Assembly (NCBI RefSeq): GCF_018613795.1
Contig: NZ_JAGGPN010000001.1
Location: 47,848-111,847, forward strand
DNA: 64,000 bases
Origin: Arthrobacter sp. ISL-65
GTDB taxonomy: Bacteria; Actinomycetota; Actinomycetes; Actinomycetales; Micrococcaceae
Reading direction: 5' to 3'
This document shows, piece by piece, positions 63,995-64,000 of this stretch. The position numbers were made by a program, and so were the translations under genes. Numbering within the stretch: position 1 is the stretch's first letter; each line of letters opens with the position of its first letter. The notes beneath the pieces were generated by a model that was not told the origin of the DNA, did not search any database, and was given only the letters and a program-made list of their open reading frames with translations.

Positions 63995-64000
63995 CAGACC

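Overview
The window reads as chromosome of a high-GC actinobacterium of the family Micrococcaceae, most likely Arthrobacter or Pseudarthrobacter. This is inferred from overall GC bias, the actinobacterial types of IleS, ValS and ClpP1/ClpP2, a truncated hemoglobin O, a mycothiol-era DsbA-like nitroreductase, an MptB-type mannosyltransferase and the gene order Obg-L27-L21 followed by RNase E. Almost all of it is ordinary housekeeping sequence. I see no insertion sequence, prophage, CRISPR array or replication origin.

Layout. 1-3.5 kb (minus strand): 3' part of the window's first operon, Obg (cut by the window edge), L27 and L21, then a ThiD-TenA fusion under a TPP riboswitch. 3.7-8.2 kb: a large RNase E/G with a long leader, divergent from a VKOR gene. 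8.3-14.2 kb (minus): ileS-folC-DUF4233-ndk, headed by an isoleucine T-box. 14.2-19.2 kb: an exo/endonuclease-like membrane protein, an SDR, a DUF488 protein and ValS. 19.6-24.8 kb (minus): DsbA-like protein, clpX, clpP2, clpP1 and tig, so a full Clp protease set next to trigger factor. 24.8-25.1 kb: divergent tRNA-Pro and tRNA-Gly. 25.3-28 kb (minus): Nei-type glycosylase, RpiB and a DUF1648 membrane protein. 28.1-32.4 kb (plus): PepN, OsmC, MscS and GlbO. 32.4-37.1 kb: a hypothetical protein, TesB, EttA, a DUF6993 lipoprotein and SSB.

37.3-39.7 kb: tRNA-Arg, an exported metallophosphoesterase, a LapA-type membrane protein and an SRPBCC protein. 39.8-44.3 kb holds the one recognisable accessory pathway: sugar-phosphate isomerase/epimerase, a DUF993 aldolase-like protein and a Gfo/Idh/MocA oxidoreductase, translationally coupled and divergent from a LacI-family repressor with two operator-like palindromes between them. 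Its substrate is unknown. 44.3-50.8 kb: GNAT, a frameshifted methionine aminopeptidase, AlkD-like protein, MptB, oligoribonuclease, tRNA-His, peptide deformylase and a DUF1524 HNH nuclease. 50.9-53.6 kb: small coiled protein, a long-form GAPDH, a small ORF and the RNase P RNA. 53.6-57.8 kb: Tat-lipoprotein esterase, YaaA, a coiled-coil protein with a degenerate zinc ribbon, Nif3-like protein and MsrA. 57.8-59.4 kb: cysK-cysE, the two steps from serine to cysteine. 59.4-64 kb: SDR, Gnd, a FadR-type GntR regulator and an L-idonate 5-dehydrogenase, together a gluconate/idonate and pentose-phosphate theme.

Regulatory RNA elements (TPP riboswitch, T-box, RNase P RNA) and a series of strong palindromes at gene ends, many between convergent genes, are the most distinctive non-coding features. 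No confident new defence or mobile system was found. The best leads are the DUF993 cluster, the long palindromes, the ORF running out of the RNase P gene and the broken map gene.
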